DNA of 64,000 nt from Fundicoccus culcitae (GTDB lineage: Bacteria > Bacillota > Bacilli > Lactobacillales > Aerococcaceae): assembly GCF_024661895.1 (NCBI RefSeq), contig NZ_CP102453.1, positions 2,232,001 through 2,296,000 of the forward strand. Direction: 5' to 3'. The notes beneath the pieces were generated by a model that was given only the letters and a program-made list of their open reading frames with translations, was not told the DNA's origin and did no database searches. Both the position numbers and the translations under genes were made by a program. Each line of letters starts with the position of its first letter. The first letter of the stretch is position 1. Below, in pieces: positions 1 to 8,136 of this stretch.

Positions 1-852
1 CTCGGGATTTCGGGAACGAATTTCTCGGAGTTGAGCAACTTTGTTCCAAGTTGTTTTATCGATGATTGCTTCATGTTTTCCCTTTGATTTAATGGGATTT
101 CCTTGTAATTCCTTGATGTTTTTAGCATTTCTTCCGTATACGATATCACCACAGTAGACTGGATTCTCGAGTATGTCTTTGACTGCAACAGATGAAAATG
201 GATTGCCTTTCTTAGTAACGTATCCTTGCTGATTTAAATCGTTGGCTATTGCTCTTAAACCCATTCCACCTATGTAGGAATTATAGATATGCTTAATGAT
301 TTTGGCTTCATCTTGATTAACTACCAAAGTGTTTTTATGAGTTTTATTCTGGAGGTTATCATAGCCTAGCACACGATTTCCATTCCATTCGCCATTTAGA
401 GCTTTTGATTTGTGTCCTAATGACACATTTTCAGCAATGACATTTCTTTCGAATTCGTTCATCGAAGCCATCACTTGTGTCATAAACCATCCAGTAGAAC
501 TTGTAAAATCTGTCTTTTCTGAAATAGACTCTAAACCGACATTGTTTTCCTGTAGTTCTTCAATAATCGAAATAGTATCTATTAAGCGACGACTTAAACG
601 ACTGAGTTTCCAGATGATGACTACATCAAAAAGACCCTCTTTACTGTCATCCAGTAAGTCCTGCAGTTGATAACGGTTTTCAATAGATTTTCCGCTGATA
701 CCTTCATCTGAGTATCCACCAACAAGCAAATACCCTTTTTGTTGACAATAGTCATTGATTACCTTTTTTTGAGCTCCAAGACTATAACCACTTATCGCTT
801 GTTCCGCAGTACTAACTCGTGTATAGTAAACAGCTCGAATTGTTTTACTCAT
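1..852 (-). CDS. ccrB: CcrB-like large serine recombinase, N-terminal 284 residues (runs off the window)
   Basis: This should be one of the paired site-specific recombinases that excise and integrate an SCC-type cassette by DNA strand exchange through a 5'-phosphoserine. I read the reverse strand from ATG at 852. The start has the resolvase catalytic motif YTRVSTAEQ (Ser14), then ISGKS at about 50, the arginine-rich KLSRLSRR at about 82 and FERNVIAENVSLG near 140. The Recombinase domain follows from about 150. The order and wording match staphylococcal CcrB as I remember it (ISGKSM, EFERNNIVENV). Its start overlaps the stop of the preceding gene in an ATGAGTAA, so it is probably translationally coupled. 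The C-terminal zinc-ribbon and coiled-coil part lies outside the window. A phage-type large serine integrase is the alternative, but the neighbouring CcrA-like and DUF927 genes favour CcrB. Confidence 0.85.
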   Translation of the reverse strand, partial: MSKTIRAVYYTRVSTAEQAISGYSLGAQKKVINDYCQQKGYLLVGGYSDEGISGKSIENRYQLQDLLDDSKEGLFDVVIIWKLSRLSRRLIDTISIIEELQENNVGLESISEKTDFTSSTGWFMTQVMASMNEFERNVIAENVSLGHKSKALNGEWNGNRVLGYDNLQNKTHKNTLVVNQDEAKIIKHIYNSYIGGMGLRAIANDLNQQGYVTKKGNPFSSVAVKDILENPVYCGDIVYGRNAKNIKELQGNPIKSKGKHEAIIDKTTWNKVAQLREIRSRNPE

Positions 853-1348
853 TTCCATAAAAATCTTCCTCTATTTGAACTCTATCATTTCTAAATCTAA
901 GAAAAAGATTATCATGAGCAAAAGATGCACCTGTAAAACAATCAACGAAGATTCGATCTAATGTATTAACATCATCCTTTTTGAAATCAATGATAATGCC
1001 TACGATTTCATTTTCAGGATTCACTGCGAATGCAAGGAAATTATTCTCCTGAACAGCAGTGCTAGAACTATTCAATTCTAGGTAAATTCGTTCTAGATAG
1101 CTATCTCCAGTCTCTTTGATATCAAGCAAAATTACTTCAGGAGAGTTTTTGTCAAATTCAATATATAAGCCAACTAGAGCATTCTCATCTTCCTGATTGA
1201 ATAAAGGGAAAAAGTTATTTGAAACGAAACTATCATTTTCGTCAAACCCTAGAAAAACTTGAGTCAGAGCATCATTGTATGTATTGTAACTATGTAGAAT
1301 AAAAGTTGAAGCATCATAATTTGGTTGAGCGGTTCCTTTGTTTGTCAT
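845..1348 (-). CDS. Uncharacterised 167-residue acidic protein between ccrA and ccrB
   Basis: I do not recognise this family. It is acidic, has no obvious signal peptide or membrane segment, and is rich in Asn, Asp, Glu and Phe. It contains three loosely similar stretches (around LVGLYIEFDKNSPEVILLDI, EIVGIIIDFKKDDVNTLDRI and similar), each an I/V-rich strand, then (E/D)FDK or DFKK, then LDRIF or LERIY. That suggests an internal beta-rich repeat. It overlaps the upstream recombinase by ATGA and the downstream recombinase by ATGAGTAA, so all three are almost certainly co-translated. I recall staphylococcal ccrA and ccrB as directly adjacent, so a gene between them is unusual. A role as a recombinase partner or directionality factor is possible but is inference only. 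Confidence 0.8.
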   Translation of the reverse strand: MTNKGTAQPNYDASTFILHSYNTYNDALTQVFLGFDENDSFVSNNFFPLFNQEDENALVGLYIEFDKNSPEVILLDIKETGDSYLERIYLELNSSSTAVQENNFLAFAVNPENEIVGIIIDFKKDDVNTLDRIFVDCFTGASFAHDNLFLRFRNDRVQIEEDFYGNE

Positions 1349-2754
1349 AGTAATTCCTCCTGTAAAATGTTTTTTTCTAAATCAGTTAAATAAATTTCTT
1401 TTACGGTTTTGTCGCCATTAACTTCTATCTTATCAATTATGCTTTGATAGAGTGTAAATTGAGAAAGGGTAGGGTTTATATCTACAGCTAAATTAAAATT
1501 AATAAGCTCGATTAATGACTCAGGAATCGTTGGGTCAATCTTAAGTTTTTTTTCACGATTCGATAAAGAAATCAACTGACTTTTAAGTTGGTCATCATCA
1601 ATTAATCCTCGTTCAAAGGATTGTAATGCTTTTTGTTGTCTCTCTTTTAGCTGTTGTTGTTTCCTTTGGTTACTTTTTACAATTAATCCATTCTTGTTTG
1701 CTATGCGTTTCTTGAGTTGTCCAGATACATAGTCAGATTGAATGAATTGATGTGCTTTGTTACTAATGAATTGCTCTATTTCAATTGCATTAAGTATTAT
1801 TCCATGACAATGGCGCTTGCCATTTGCAATATAATTAGAGCAAATGTAATAGTGATGGTCTTTGTGCTTTTGTGTAGTATGAGTTGGAGAACATAGTGAG
1901 CGACAATGAGGACATCGAATCTTTTTCTGTAAGATGTACCTTCTAGTTACTCGTTGAGCTTGCTTCCCCTTGCTGTTCATTTTATTAACAGCTTTCTGGA
2001 ACAATTCTTTTTCAATAATGGGAAGGAGATGGCGATTTTCATCACCATATTTGCTTCGTATATTACCAATGTAAGAAGTGTTTTTTAGGATTGAATGGAT
2101 TCTAGCTGGAGTCCACAATTTTTCATTCCAATTGAGTATTCCTAAATTATTTAAATGCTCAGCAATGGCTTTGTAACCTAGGTCTTCTTCCACATACAAT
2201 TGAAAAATAAGGTGAACAATCTCTGCTTCTTCCTTGATGATTTCAAGTTCATCATCTATTATTCGATAACCGAAAGAGACGCTTTGATTAACCTTCTTTC
2301 CTTCCTGATGCATCTTCCTGTACGCAATTTGCTGATTGTCTTTGATGGTATCCAATTGATATTCTCCAATGGCTCCTAGTAAATGAATTAGTAATGTATC
2401 TTGAGCTTTGTTGTTACTTAAGCGTTCATTGATACTGATTACAGTGGTTTCATTATCTTGACAATACAGAAGAAAGTTTTGAAGTTCTTTCAAATTACGT
2501 GCTAAGCGGTCATGACGCCAAACTAAGATAACATCTATTGAGTGGGTAGCAATATATTCTTTCATTGCTTGAAAACCATTACGCTCAGTGTTTTTACCAC
2601 TCATGACATCTTGAAAGCTAGCAATGATTTGGATATCGTTTGTTTTAGCATAATCCTCCAGCTCAGATAATTGAGCTGGAATGGATTGTTGCATTTCGGT
2701 TGATTGTCTTGCGTAGCAAACACCTGTTCTATTCATCTTCATCTTCATTTTCAT
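1345..2754 (-). CDS. ccrA: CcrA-like large serine recombinase
   Basis: This is a second large serine recombinase of about 469 residues, expected to act with CcrB in cassette excision and integration. The N-terminal catalytic motif CYARQSTEMQQSIPAQ closely resembles staphylococcal CcrA (YLRQSTTKQQSLPAQ). It also has VMSGKNTER, WRHDRLARN, a Recombinase domain (SFGYRIIDDELEIIKEEAEIV), and a zinc-ribbon with CPHC at about 290 and later Cys/His pairs (CSNY, HCHG). A Lys/Gln/Glu-rich coiled coil closes the protein. Start choice: the frame opens at a TTG at 2772, but the ATG at 2754 lies 9 bases after GGAG. Further in-frame ATGs follow at 2748, 2742 and 2736, the last overlapping the stop of the 37-residue ORF. 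The C-terminus overlaps the next gene by ATGA. Confidence 0.88.
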   Translation of the reverse strand: MKMKMKMNRTGVCYARQSTEMQQSIPAQLSELEDYAKTNDIQIIASFQDVMSGKNTERNGFQAMKEYIATHSIDVILVWRHDRLARNLKELQNFLLYCQDNETTVISINERLSNNKAQDTLLIHLLGAIGEYQLDTIKDNQQIAYRKMHQEGKKVNQSVSFGYRIIDDELEIIKEEAEIVHLIFQLYVEEDLGYKAIAEHLNNLGILNWNEKLWTPARIHSILKNTSYIGNIRSKYGDENRHLLPIIEKELFQKAVNKMNSKGKQAQRVTRRYILQKKIRCPHCRSLCSPTHTTQKHKDHHYYICSNYIANGKRHCHGIILNAIEIEQFISNKAHQFIQSDYVSGQLKKRIANKNGLIVKSNQRKQQQLKERQQKALQSFERGLIDDDQLKSQLISLSNREKKLKIDPTIPESLIELINFNLAVDINPTLSQFTLYQSIIDKIEVNGDKTVKEIYLTDLEKNILQEELL

Positions 2755-2842
2755 CTTCTTGTACTCCTTCAAGTTGTATCATGACTTGGACTAACAAATC
2801 GAGGAACAACTTAATTTGATCATCTGTTTCTGATTCGTTCAT
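2729..2842 (-). CDS. 37-residue acidic mini-protein upstream of ccrA
   Basis: This short frame starts at ATG 2842 behind a strong AAGGAGG and ends at TAG 2729, inside the start region of the ccrA-like gene. The product begins MNESETDDQIKLFLDLLVQV, a probable amphipathic helix, and ends in a Glu/Asp/Asn tail. It sits 12 bases after the DUF927 gene. The strong ribosome site and the overlap with several alternative ATGs of the recombinase suggest at least a translational-coupling role. The hydrophobic heptad-like middle could also mediate dimerisation. I know of no family for it. Confidence 0.6.
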   Translation of the reverse strand: MNESETDDQIKLFLDLLVQVMIQLEGVQEDENEDEDE

Positions 2843-2854
2843 TAGGTATCCTCC

Positions 2855-4588
2855 TTAAAGAATTAGATCATTGTCATCTAGAATAAAATCATCGTCAGAT
2901 TGACTAAGATTCCCCAGCTTTTGGGTCAAACTAGGATGGGCTGATAGAGTGTAAGCATGATTTCCTTCGGGCTTAATTTCATGTAAGCCTGCTCTTACGT
3001 ATTCATCTGGAATGGAAATGCGATAGCTAATAAACTTTTCACCCTCAATAATCTTCCTTGTCGTAATCCGATCTCGTTCAGTGGTTTTAATTACATCTGA
3101 TTCAATCCACTTCTTGATAACAATCCTTGAATCTTCGAATCCTAAGGAACTTAATACATTGGAAAGCTCATCGCGATAAATGCATACAGTTTCTTCATCA
3201 AAGTATCCTATCTTAGTTCTACTTAATGGAGACAGTAAGGTCTGATTCGCAAGTAGATACTGTAATAATTTTTCGTGAGCTTCTTTTCCTATGTCGCGTG
3301 ATCGATGAGACTGATTTTCTTGTTTGACTAGTAAGTCTCTAATCGCATCTGTATCGACCTGCAATATCTCAGTGTCATTTATCAGATTAGCAGTTGCTAA
3401 AATGATAGCTAACTTCTTCAATACTCGTTCACTTGTCACTGTTAACTCTAAGCTATTTCTTAATTCATCAATAGCATTTTCAAAGTAATACTCTATATCA
3501 GCATCTTCAGTAAATAATGTTTCTACAAAAGTTGGTAAGAGCCAACCATAGTTGGAAGAAATAGTAGATTTAATTAACTCTGCTTGTTCTGCTGATTGTG
3601 TCCAAGGGATATCCTGAAAGTTAAAAACTCGAACTTTAAGACCAGTATTTCCAGATAAACGATTAAATATATCGAGTTCTCCAGAGCTTAGAATGGTCGT
3701 TGACCAAGTGCCAACATCTTGCAATGACCCATCATTTTTTGCTCTTGATCGTCCTACCCCTTCTGTAAGAGTATAGATGAGCGTATCTAGTTTCTTATGA
3801 TTGTTAGCACTCAGCTCATCAAATGCAATAGGAATACCATGAAGTCCTTCAAGTAGTCCAAGGTTAGCATTGTGTGTTCCGTTCCATGATCTCAGTAATG
3901 AGCGATGTCCCTTGTTGGGGTCGCCAGCAACCGAGATGGCTAATGATAAAGATGTAGTCTTTCCAATTGATGAATCACCTGAAAAATTGATAAGTAAGGA
4001 CTTAAGGTCAGGATAACTATGATTCAAATGAGAAATAATGGGACTACTCAAACCAAGAACTACTGCTAGTTCAAGAGGGGTATGACCTTTTACAAAGGAC
4101 TCATACATCATAAGCCAGTCATGTAAGGAACCCTGTGGTTTAAGAGTGAATTTTTCATGTCGGACTTCAATGTTATGGTTGAGAGCATTCTTTGTTAATA
4201 CTTCATCTGTAATAAAAATTGTTTGGTCATTAAATTGACTAAAACCATAAGAGGTTACTATGTAGACAACTTCCGCTTCAAACATGCTTGTCAGCAAAGC
4301 CTCACTTAGGGTGCTTTTATTATTATGGTTAACATCAAGACCAAATCGCATTAGAGAGATAAGCCCTTGTGGTAGAAGCTCGGTATATGCAACAATAGTC
4401 TTTTGCAAAGTATGCAAAATTGAATGTCTGTACTCAATTTCATAACTCTGCTCATTCGTATCATGGTTAATAAAAACCTTTGATACTTTTGCATAGAGAG
4501 AACAGATAACCTTGTCACGGATAATGCCATTTTCAATGCTATAAGTGAAATCGTTAATCTGTAAATCTTGGTGCCCATTAATTTCCAT
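2855..4588 (-). CDS. Cch-like DUF927 ATPase (putative self-loading cassette helicase)
   Basis: This 577-residue P-loop ATPase has a DUF927 domain, the family that includes the Cch helicases of staphylococcal cassettes. Those are thought to unwind and replicate the excised circle. Visible motifs are Walker A FSGDSSIGKTTS at about 202-213, Walker B IPIAFDELSA at about 256, and a following sensor-like TWSTTILSSGE. A poorly conserved N-terminal domain precedes them, and a C-terminal segment with predicted winged-helix character follows. The gene overlaps the upstream 143-residue ORF by 11 bases and is followed 12 bases later by the 37-residue ORF. It is therefore one operon with the recombinases. 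The helicase activity is inferred from the staphylococcal relatives. ATP binding is directly supported by the motifs. Confidence 0.82.
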   Translation of the reverse strand: MEINGHQDLQINDFTYSIENGIIRDKVICSLYAKVSKVFINHDTNEQSYEIEYRHSILHTLQKTIVAYTELLPQGLISLMRFGLDVNHNNKSTLSEALLTSMFEAEVVYIVTSYGFSQFNDQTIFITDEVLTKNALNHNIEVRHEKFTLKPQGSLHDWLMMYESFVKGHTPLELAVVLGLSSPIISHLNHSYPDLKSLLINFSGDSSIGKTTSLSLAISVAGDPNKGHRSLLRSWNGTHNANLGLLEGLHGIPIAFDELSANNHKKLDTLIYTLTEGVGRSRAKNDGSLQDVGTWSTTILSSGELDIFNRLSGNTGLKVRVFNFQDIPWTQSAEQAELIKSTISSNYGWLLPTFVETLFTEDADIEYYFENAIDELRNSLELTVTSERVLKKLAIILATANLINDTEILQVDTDAIRDLLVKQENQSHRSRDIGKEAHEKLLQYLLANQTLLSPLSRTKIGYFDEETVCIYRDELSNVLSSLGFEDSRIVIKKWIESDVIKTTERDRITTRKIIEGEKFISYRISIPDEYVRAGLHEIKPEGNHAYTLSAHPSLTQKLGNLSQSDDDFILDDNDLIL

Positions 4589-5009
4589 AATTTAACCTCC
4601 CTCTCGTAACGATGATCTCTTTGGCAAGAGCTTTTGAGGCAATAAAATCTAAAGCCCAGACTGATGTAAAATCAAAAGGGTCAACACGTCTGGATAAAAC
4701 AAAGATTTCTTCATGAGAATTTAATTTCTCCATAATCTCTTCTTCTAAATAGATAAAAGGTCTTTCTAATCCATAACCATAGAATGATTTTACGTTAGCT
4801 ATTTTATCCGTGTGTGCTTTTGAGACTTTTAAAGTGATATATGGTAGATAATAGTTACCACCATAAATTGATTGCCTTTCTGGTTTGATTATTAAACAGA
4901 TACTTTCTTCTTCTTCGAAAATTAAAGCAACTGAAGCAACTACACAAAGGTGATTACTTTTCTCCTCAAGCTCATTTGTATTTGTAAAATCTGAAATGTA
5001 ATTTACCAT
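4578..5009 (-). CDS. Uncharacterised 143-residue protein, first gene of the cch-ccr operon
   Basis: I do not recognise a family. It is a soluble-looking alpha/beta protein with no signal peptide. It starts at ATG 5009 behind GAAAGGATTAG and overlaps the DUF927 ATPase start, so the two are translationally coupled. In staphylococcal cassettes the helicase gene is accompanied by small DNA-binding proteins (for example DUF1413 proteins). Position makes an accessory replication protein conceivable, but I see no DUF1413 similarity and do not assign one. The 235-bp gap upstream holds a terminator for the preceding gene and presumably the promoter for this operon. Confidence 0.7.
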   Translation of the reverse strand: MVNYISDFTNTNELEEKSNHLCVVASVALIFEEEESICLIIKPERQSIYGGNYYLPYITLKVSKAHTDKIANVKSFYGYGLERPFIYLEEEIMEKLNSHEEIFVLSRRVDPFDFTSVWALDFIASKALAKEIIVTRGRLNYGN

Positions 5010-5190
5010 GTTCTAATCCTTTCTGTTTTTTGTACTTAAAGTTCCGATACTCCTTCCCCGTTTGTTAAATTAATCATCCGTAATTAATTGCTACGGTAAA
5101 TGCATAATAAAACATTTAGGAAAATGAAACTCGGACTTAAAAGACTAAGTTAAAAGGAAGTTTAGTCCGGAAAGTTGATTCAGGATAAAT

Positions 5191-5218
5191 ACAAAAAACC
5201 TATTCAATTAAGAATAGG
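5191..5218 (-). terminator. Rho-independent terminator after the 405-residue gene
   Basis: On the minus strand a 7-bp stem (CCTATTC/GAATAGG, loop of 6) is followed directly by TTTTTTG. It lies 27 bases past the stop of the unknown 405-residue gene and separates that unit from the cch-ccr operon. Confidence 0.7.
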
Positions 5219-5244
5219 GAGTCATAAAGCGTAATTAAGAAGAA

Positions 5245-6462
5245 CTAGATATCTTTTCTTTTAACATAAATAAAAGGATGGGTTCCATTGGGTAAATAAG
5301 AAGATAAAGATTGTAAAAGCTTAATAATTTGCTTATTAAAAACGAAATGAAGTTTTGGAGAAAGGGAACTCGCTTCTTGCAAAACTCTAAAATCTTTAAA
5401 ATCTGAGTATTCATACTTAATAGTATGCGTGTTAGGTTTTAATCCTTTCAACTTTTCGAGCAATAATGAAAGCTGTGCTTGATCTTCTTTAAATCTTGCT
5501 CTGATATCCGTGTGTAGATCGTGACGAGAAATCCGTAGGTTAAATAAATCAAAAATAACTGTCAGAGTTTTTTCCTTATTTTTACTATTTAAGTTCATAA
5601 TTTTATTTGGAAAGGTAATTTTTGAATAATCTTTTTCTTCAGGGAACAAGATAATTCTATCTTCCAGTTTTAATTCTGGATTTCTTTTTGAATGTTTCCT
5701 AGTGTAACTATTATGTGAACTTGGAAGAAATGCATCATCTTTTTTGAGTAAGTTAACATAGTATTCTAAATAGAAATTATATTTTTCAACAAGACTAACG
5801 GGGTGATGATTTTTGGCGAGAGGTTCTAATAACATGGCAAGCAACATATCATCGTTATACAACTCATAGTTTTTTTGAAAAATAAACTTTGATTTTTTAT
5901 ATTGTAATTTTTCAGATTCTTCAGCTATTATACTAAAGTCTTTAATTAGCTTATCACTACTACCGTAGCTAACAAGAAAGTAGAGGAGATAGAGTAAAAC
6001 AGGGGAACTAATCTCTAAATCGTAGAAGTCCTTCTTTGATATTAACTTTAATAATTCTGGTTGAGATAATTTTAAGAAATTGTGAAGATCAGACGTTAAC
6101 TTATACTCGTATACGTCCTTATCCATTTCATCATCAAGTGGGAAAAACTTCGATATTAAATCCTCTAGTTCCTCAAGTTCATCTTTGAATAAATCTCGAT
6201 TCCACTTTAAACTAAACAGATAGATAGAAATCAAGTATTTAATAGTAAGCATTGTTATCTGATTACCATTTTTGTCACCGTATGATCTGTCGGCTGATTT
6301 AAGACTTTTTGCTTCTACCTTTAATATAGATGCTGTACGATACGAATCGTATTCCTGACCTATGTAACCATCTTTCTTTTTTCGTGGTTTGGAACCAATA
6401 TAGAGCAAATTCTCTCTAAAATTTTTCAATGTCATAGTAGTCTTTTCTGTATCTTCTTCCAT
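5245..6462 (-). CDS. Uncharacterised 405-residue protein in the SCC-like core
   Basis: I do not recognise this protein. It is Lys, Glu, Leu and Phe-rich and mostly helical in appearance. The N-terminal region is basic (SKPRKKKDGYIGQ). A hydrophobic central stretch (LLYLLYFLVSYGSSDKL) may be a buried helix rather than a membrane span. The C-terminal half carries RARFKEDQAQLSLLLEKLKGL, a possible coiled coil. I chose ATG 6462 because it lies about 9 bases after GAGGA; the frame extends three codons upstream to a GTG. It is transcribed alone, with a terminator after it and a 150-bp gap before it, between DUF1643 and the cch operon. It could be cassette cargo, for example a defence protein, but nothing in the sequence proves that. 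Confidence 0.7.
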   Translation of the reverse strand: MEEDTEKTTMTLKNFRENLLYIGSKPRKKKDGYIGQEYDSYRTASILKVEAKSLKSADRSYGDKNGNQITMLTIKYLISIYLFSLKWNRDLFKDELEELEDLISKFFPLDDEMDKDVYEYKLTSDLHNFLKLSQPELLKLISKKDFYDLEISSPVLLYLLYFLVSYGSSDKLIKDFSIIAEESEKLQYKKSKFIFQKNYELYNDDMLLAMLLEPLAKNHHPVSLVEKYNFYLEYYVNLLKKDDAFLPSSHNSYTRKHSKRNPELKLEDRIILFPEEKDYSKITFPNKIMNLNSKNKEKTLTVIFDLFNLRISRHDLHTDIRARFKEDQAQLSLLLEKLKGLKPNTHTIKYEYSDFKDFRVLQEASSLSPKLHFVFNKQIIKLLQSLSSYLPNGTHPFIYVKRKDI

Positions 6463-6620
6463 ATAAGTCACTTCCTCACTCTTAAATAATCTTTTTGGTA
6501 CGTTAGTATTGATTATATAATAGAATTCATTACTATAGCAACGCTTTCAATATTTTAAGTGCTGTTTTAAATTTAAGAATTAGGAGTGAATTATTAATAA
6601 TGTTGTAGATTTCAAATCAT

Positions 6621-7160
6621 TCATAGCTGACTATCAACTAATACCCAATTCTTTTGAACTTTAGGAGAGAGTGGATGATAACACTTCAGTTTGTTGCTGT
6701 CAGTTAACACTTTTACTTTTTCACTTAAATCTTCCTTTTTGAGCAAAGCTAGTAATTGCTTTAAGCGTTGTTTAACTTGTTTGTTCTTTTCAGGGAGACT
6801 ACCGTAAGCTAAAATGATGAGATTTGAATCTTTACAGCAGGCTAAAATTTGTTCATCATTGCTCTTGTTAGTCGCTGTCTTGAAGTTGTAGGTGTGCTTC
6901 CCGTTCTTCGGGAATTCGGGAAATCTTGGTTTTGAGAATAGGTTAACAGAAAAAAATCCACCAAAACCCAGCTTGTGAATGCTGTTTGTCATGTGCATCG
7001 TTGTCAAATCAGTAATCACTAATTCACTAATGGATGGATACAAAGTGATAATAGTGACTTTTGGTTGCTTGGGATCCCATATACGCTCTAGGACATAGCG
7101 ATGTGACCCATCATCTTCTTCAATCGTTTTTACTGTAATCAGTGTTGTTAATTCTTTCAT
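6621..7160 (-). CDS. DUF1643 family protein
   Basis: This 179-residue protein matches DUF1643, a family repeatedly found next to ccr genes in SCC elements. Its biochemical function is unknown to me. Recognisable parts are RYVLERIWDPKQPKVTIITLYPS at about 21-43, then a hydrophobic GFGGFFSVNLFSKPRFPE, and the C-terminal LIILAYGSLPEKN leading to CYHPLSPKVQKNWVLV. The family word 'LNPS' reads LYPS here. Its start overlaps the stop of a 33-residue ORF (ATGA). Its presence is one of the best arguments that this is an SCC-type core and not a simple integrase island. Confidence 0.8.
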   Translation of the reverse strand: MKELTTLITVKTIEEDDGSHRYVLERIWDPKQPKVTIITLYPSISELVITDLTTMHMTNSIHKLGFGGFFSVNLFSKPRFPEFPKNGKHTYNFKTATNKSNDEQILACCKDSNLIILAYGSLPEKNKQVKQRLKQLLALLKKEDLSEKVKVLTDSNKLKCYHPLSPKVQKNWVLVDSQL

Positions 7161-7258
7161 TGTGCAAACCCCTTTGTTCTATTTTTTCGTTTAATCTCTT
7201 TAGAGACAGCAGTAGCAATTAGTACTAAAACATCTAAGAAAAGTGTAATGTAAAACAT
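7157..7258 (-). CDS. 33-residue hydrophobic/basic micro-protein
   Basis: Starts at ATG 7258 with GAGGAG nine bases upstream and ends in a TGA that overlaps the ATG of the DUF1643 gene. The product is a single hydrophobic helix (MFYITLFLDVLVLIATAVSK) followed by a basic tail (EIKRKNRTKG). This is the layout of a one-span membrane peptide with a cytoplasmic positive end. The good ribosome site and the four-base overlap support real translation. Function unknown; a leader peptide, toxin-like peptide or membrane anchor are all possible. Confidence 0.55.
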   Translation of the reverse strand: MFYITLFLDVLVLIATAVSKEIKRKNRTKGFAQ

Positions 7259-7338
7259 TCTCTTCAACTCCTCAATTTTTTTTCATCAATCCAATAAGGA
7301 TAATTTGGACAATAACAAAAGATTTTAGAATAGATAAC

Positions 7339-7650
7339 TTAAACATTGTAATCTTCCTTTTGAATTTGATATTGCATTAACTGTGAATCTACGATTAAAC
7401 CAATCAAACTCAATGGTAGAGACAAATTGCCTATGGGTTCTATAAAATACACCATGACATCGTTAACCACATAAAGAGAGGTCAGAACACTTTGATTTGG
7501 CTGAAAAAATGATGCGTAATCAGCAGGTAAGAAAGAATCATCTAATTCTTCAAATTCAAATACATACGATTCATATGCTAGGTCATCCCTAGTAATTGGA
7601 TGACCTAAGTGTTTGCTAATCCATTCAAGTGCTAATGACTCTTTACTCAT
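7339..7650 (-). CDS. Uncharacterised 103-residue protein downstream of radC-like gene
   Basis: A small acidic protein beginning MSKESLALEWISKHLGHPIT, with the later stretch EFEELDDSFLPADYASFFQPNQ. It has no signal peptide. The start is ATG 7650, overlapping the RadC-like stop in ATGAGTAA. The same overlap word recurs in this island. SCC elements carry small DUF950/DUF960-type proteins near DUF1643, and position suggests an analogous role, but I cannot establish the similarity by eye. Confidence 0.65.
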   Translation of the reverse strand: MSKESLALEWISKHLGHPITRDDLAYESYVFEFEELDDSFLPADYASFFQPNQSVLTSLYVVNDVMVYFIEPIGNLSLPLSLIGLIVDSQLMQYQIQKEDYNV

Positions 7651-8104
7651 GAATAACACCTCCTTTGTTCAAATAACCTTCCTTTAAGAAAGAGAAATAC
7701 TCTGTTGGAGATACAATCAAATGATCTACTAGTTCAATGCCTAGTAATTCACCACATTTCTGAATGACCCTTGTGAAATAGATGTCAGTCTCGGAAGGTG
7801 TCACATCATAGGATGGGTGATTATGAGCTAAAAACAGACGAGCAGAATTAGATAAAATAGCATTTTTGAATACCTCCCTAGGTGTTGCGATGGTTGCATT
7901 CAGCGAACCAACCGATACAGTTGAGATAAAATTGATGGCTGATTTAGTATTTACTCCAATGACAATTAAGGTTTCACGGTCATTACTACCAATGAAATCA
8001 CGGGTAAAGTTTGAAACCTCATCAGTAGAAGCTAATCGCACATCCCCATACTCAATCTGATCAACGATTACTTGCTTTAATTCGACATATGATACAGTTT
8101 CCAT
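7643..8104 (-). CDS. RadC/JAB-domain protein
   Basis: A 153-residue single-domain RadC-type protein. The JAB metal motif reads HNHPSYDVTPSETD (residues about 108-121), followed by GIELVDHLIVSPTEYFSF, the usual end of the family. It lacks the helix-hairpin-helix N-terminus of chromosomal RadC, as is typical for copies on mobile elements. I chose ATG 8104 because GGAGG lies 8 bases upstream. The reading frame also runs 36 codons further upstream to a GTG at 8212, straight through a strong hairpin, and that extension does not look like protein. The role in DNA repair or cassette processing is not settled for the family. Confidence 0.8.
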   Translation of the reverse strand: METVSYVELKQVIVDQIEYGDVRLASTDEVSNFTRDFIGSNDRETLIVIGVNTKSAINFISTVSVGSLNATIATPREVFKNAILSNSARLFLAHNHPSYDVTPSETDIYFTRVIQKCGELLGIELVDHLIVSPTEYFSFLKEGYLNKGGVIHE

Positions 8105-8136
8105 ATATAACGCCTCCATATATTTAATAAAGAAAA

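Noticed and set aside
7866..8060. 64-codon plus-strand frame over the radC-like gene
   Set aside because: Shadow of a well-supported gene on the other strand, no ribosome site.
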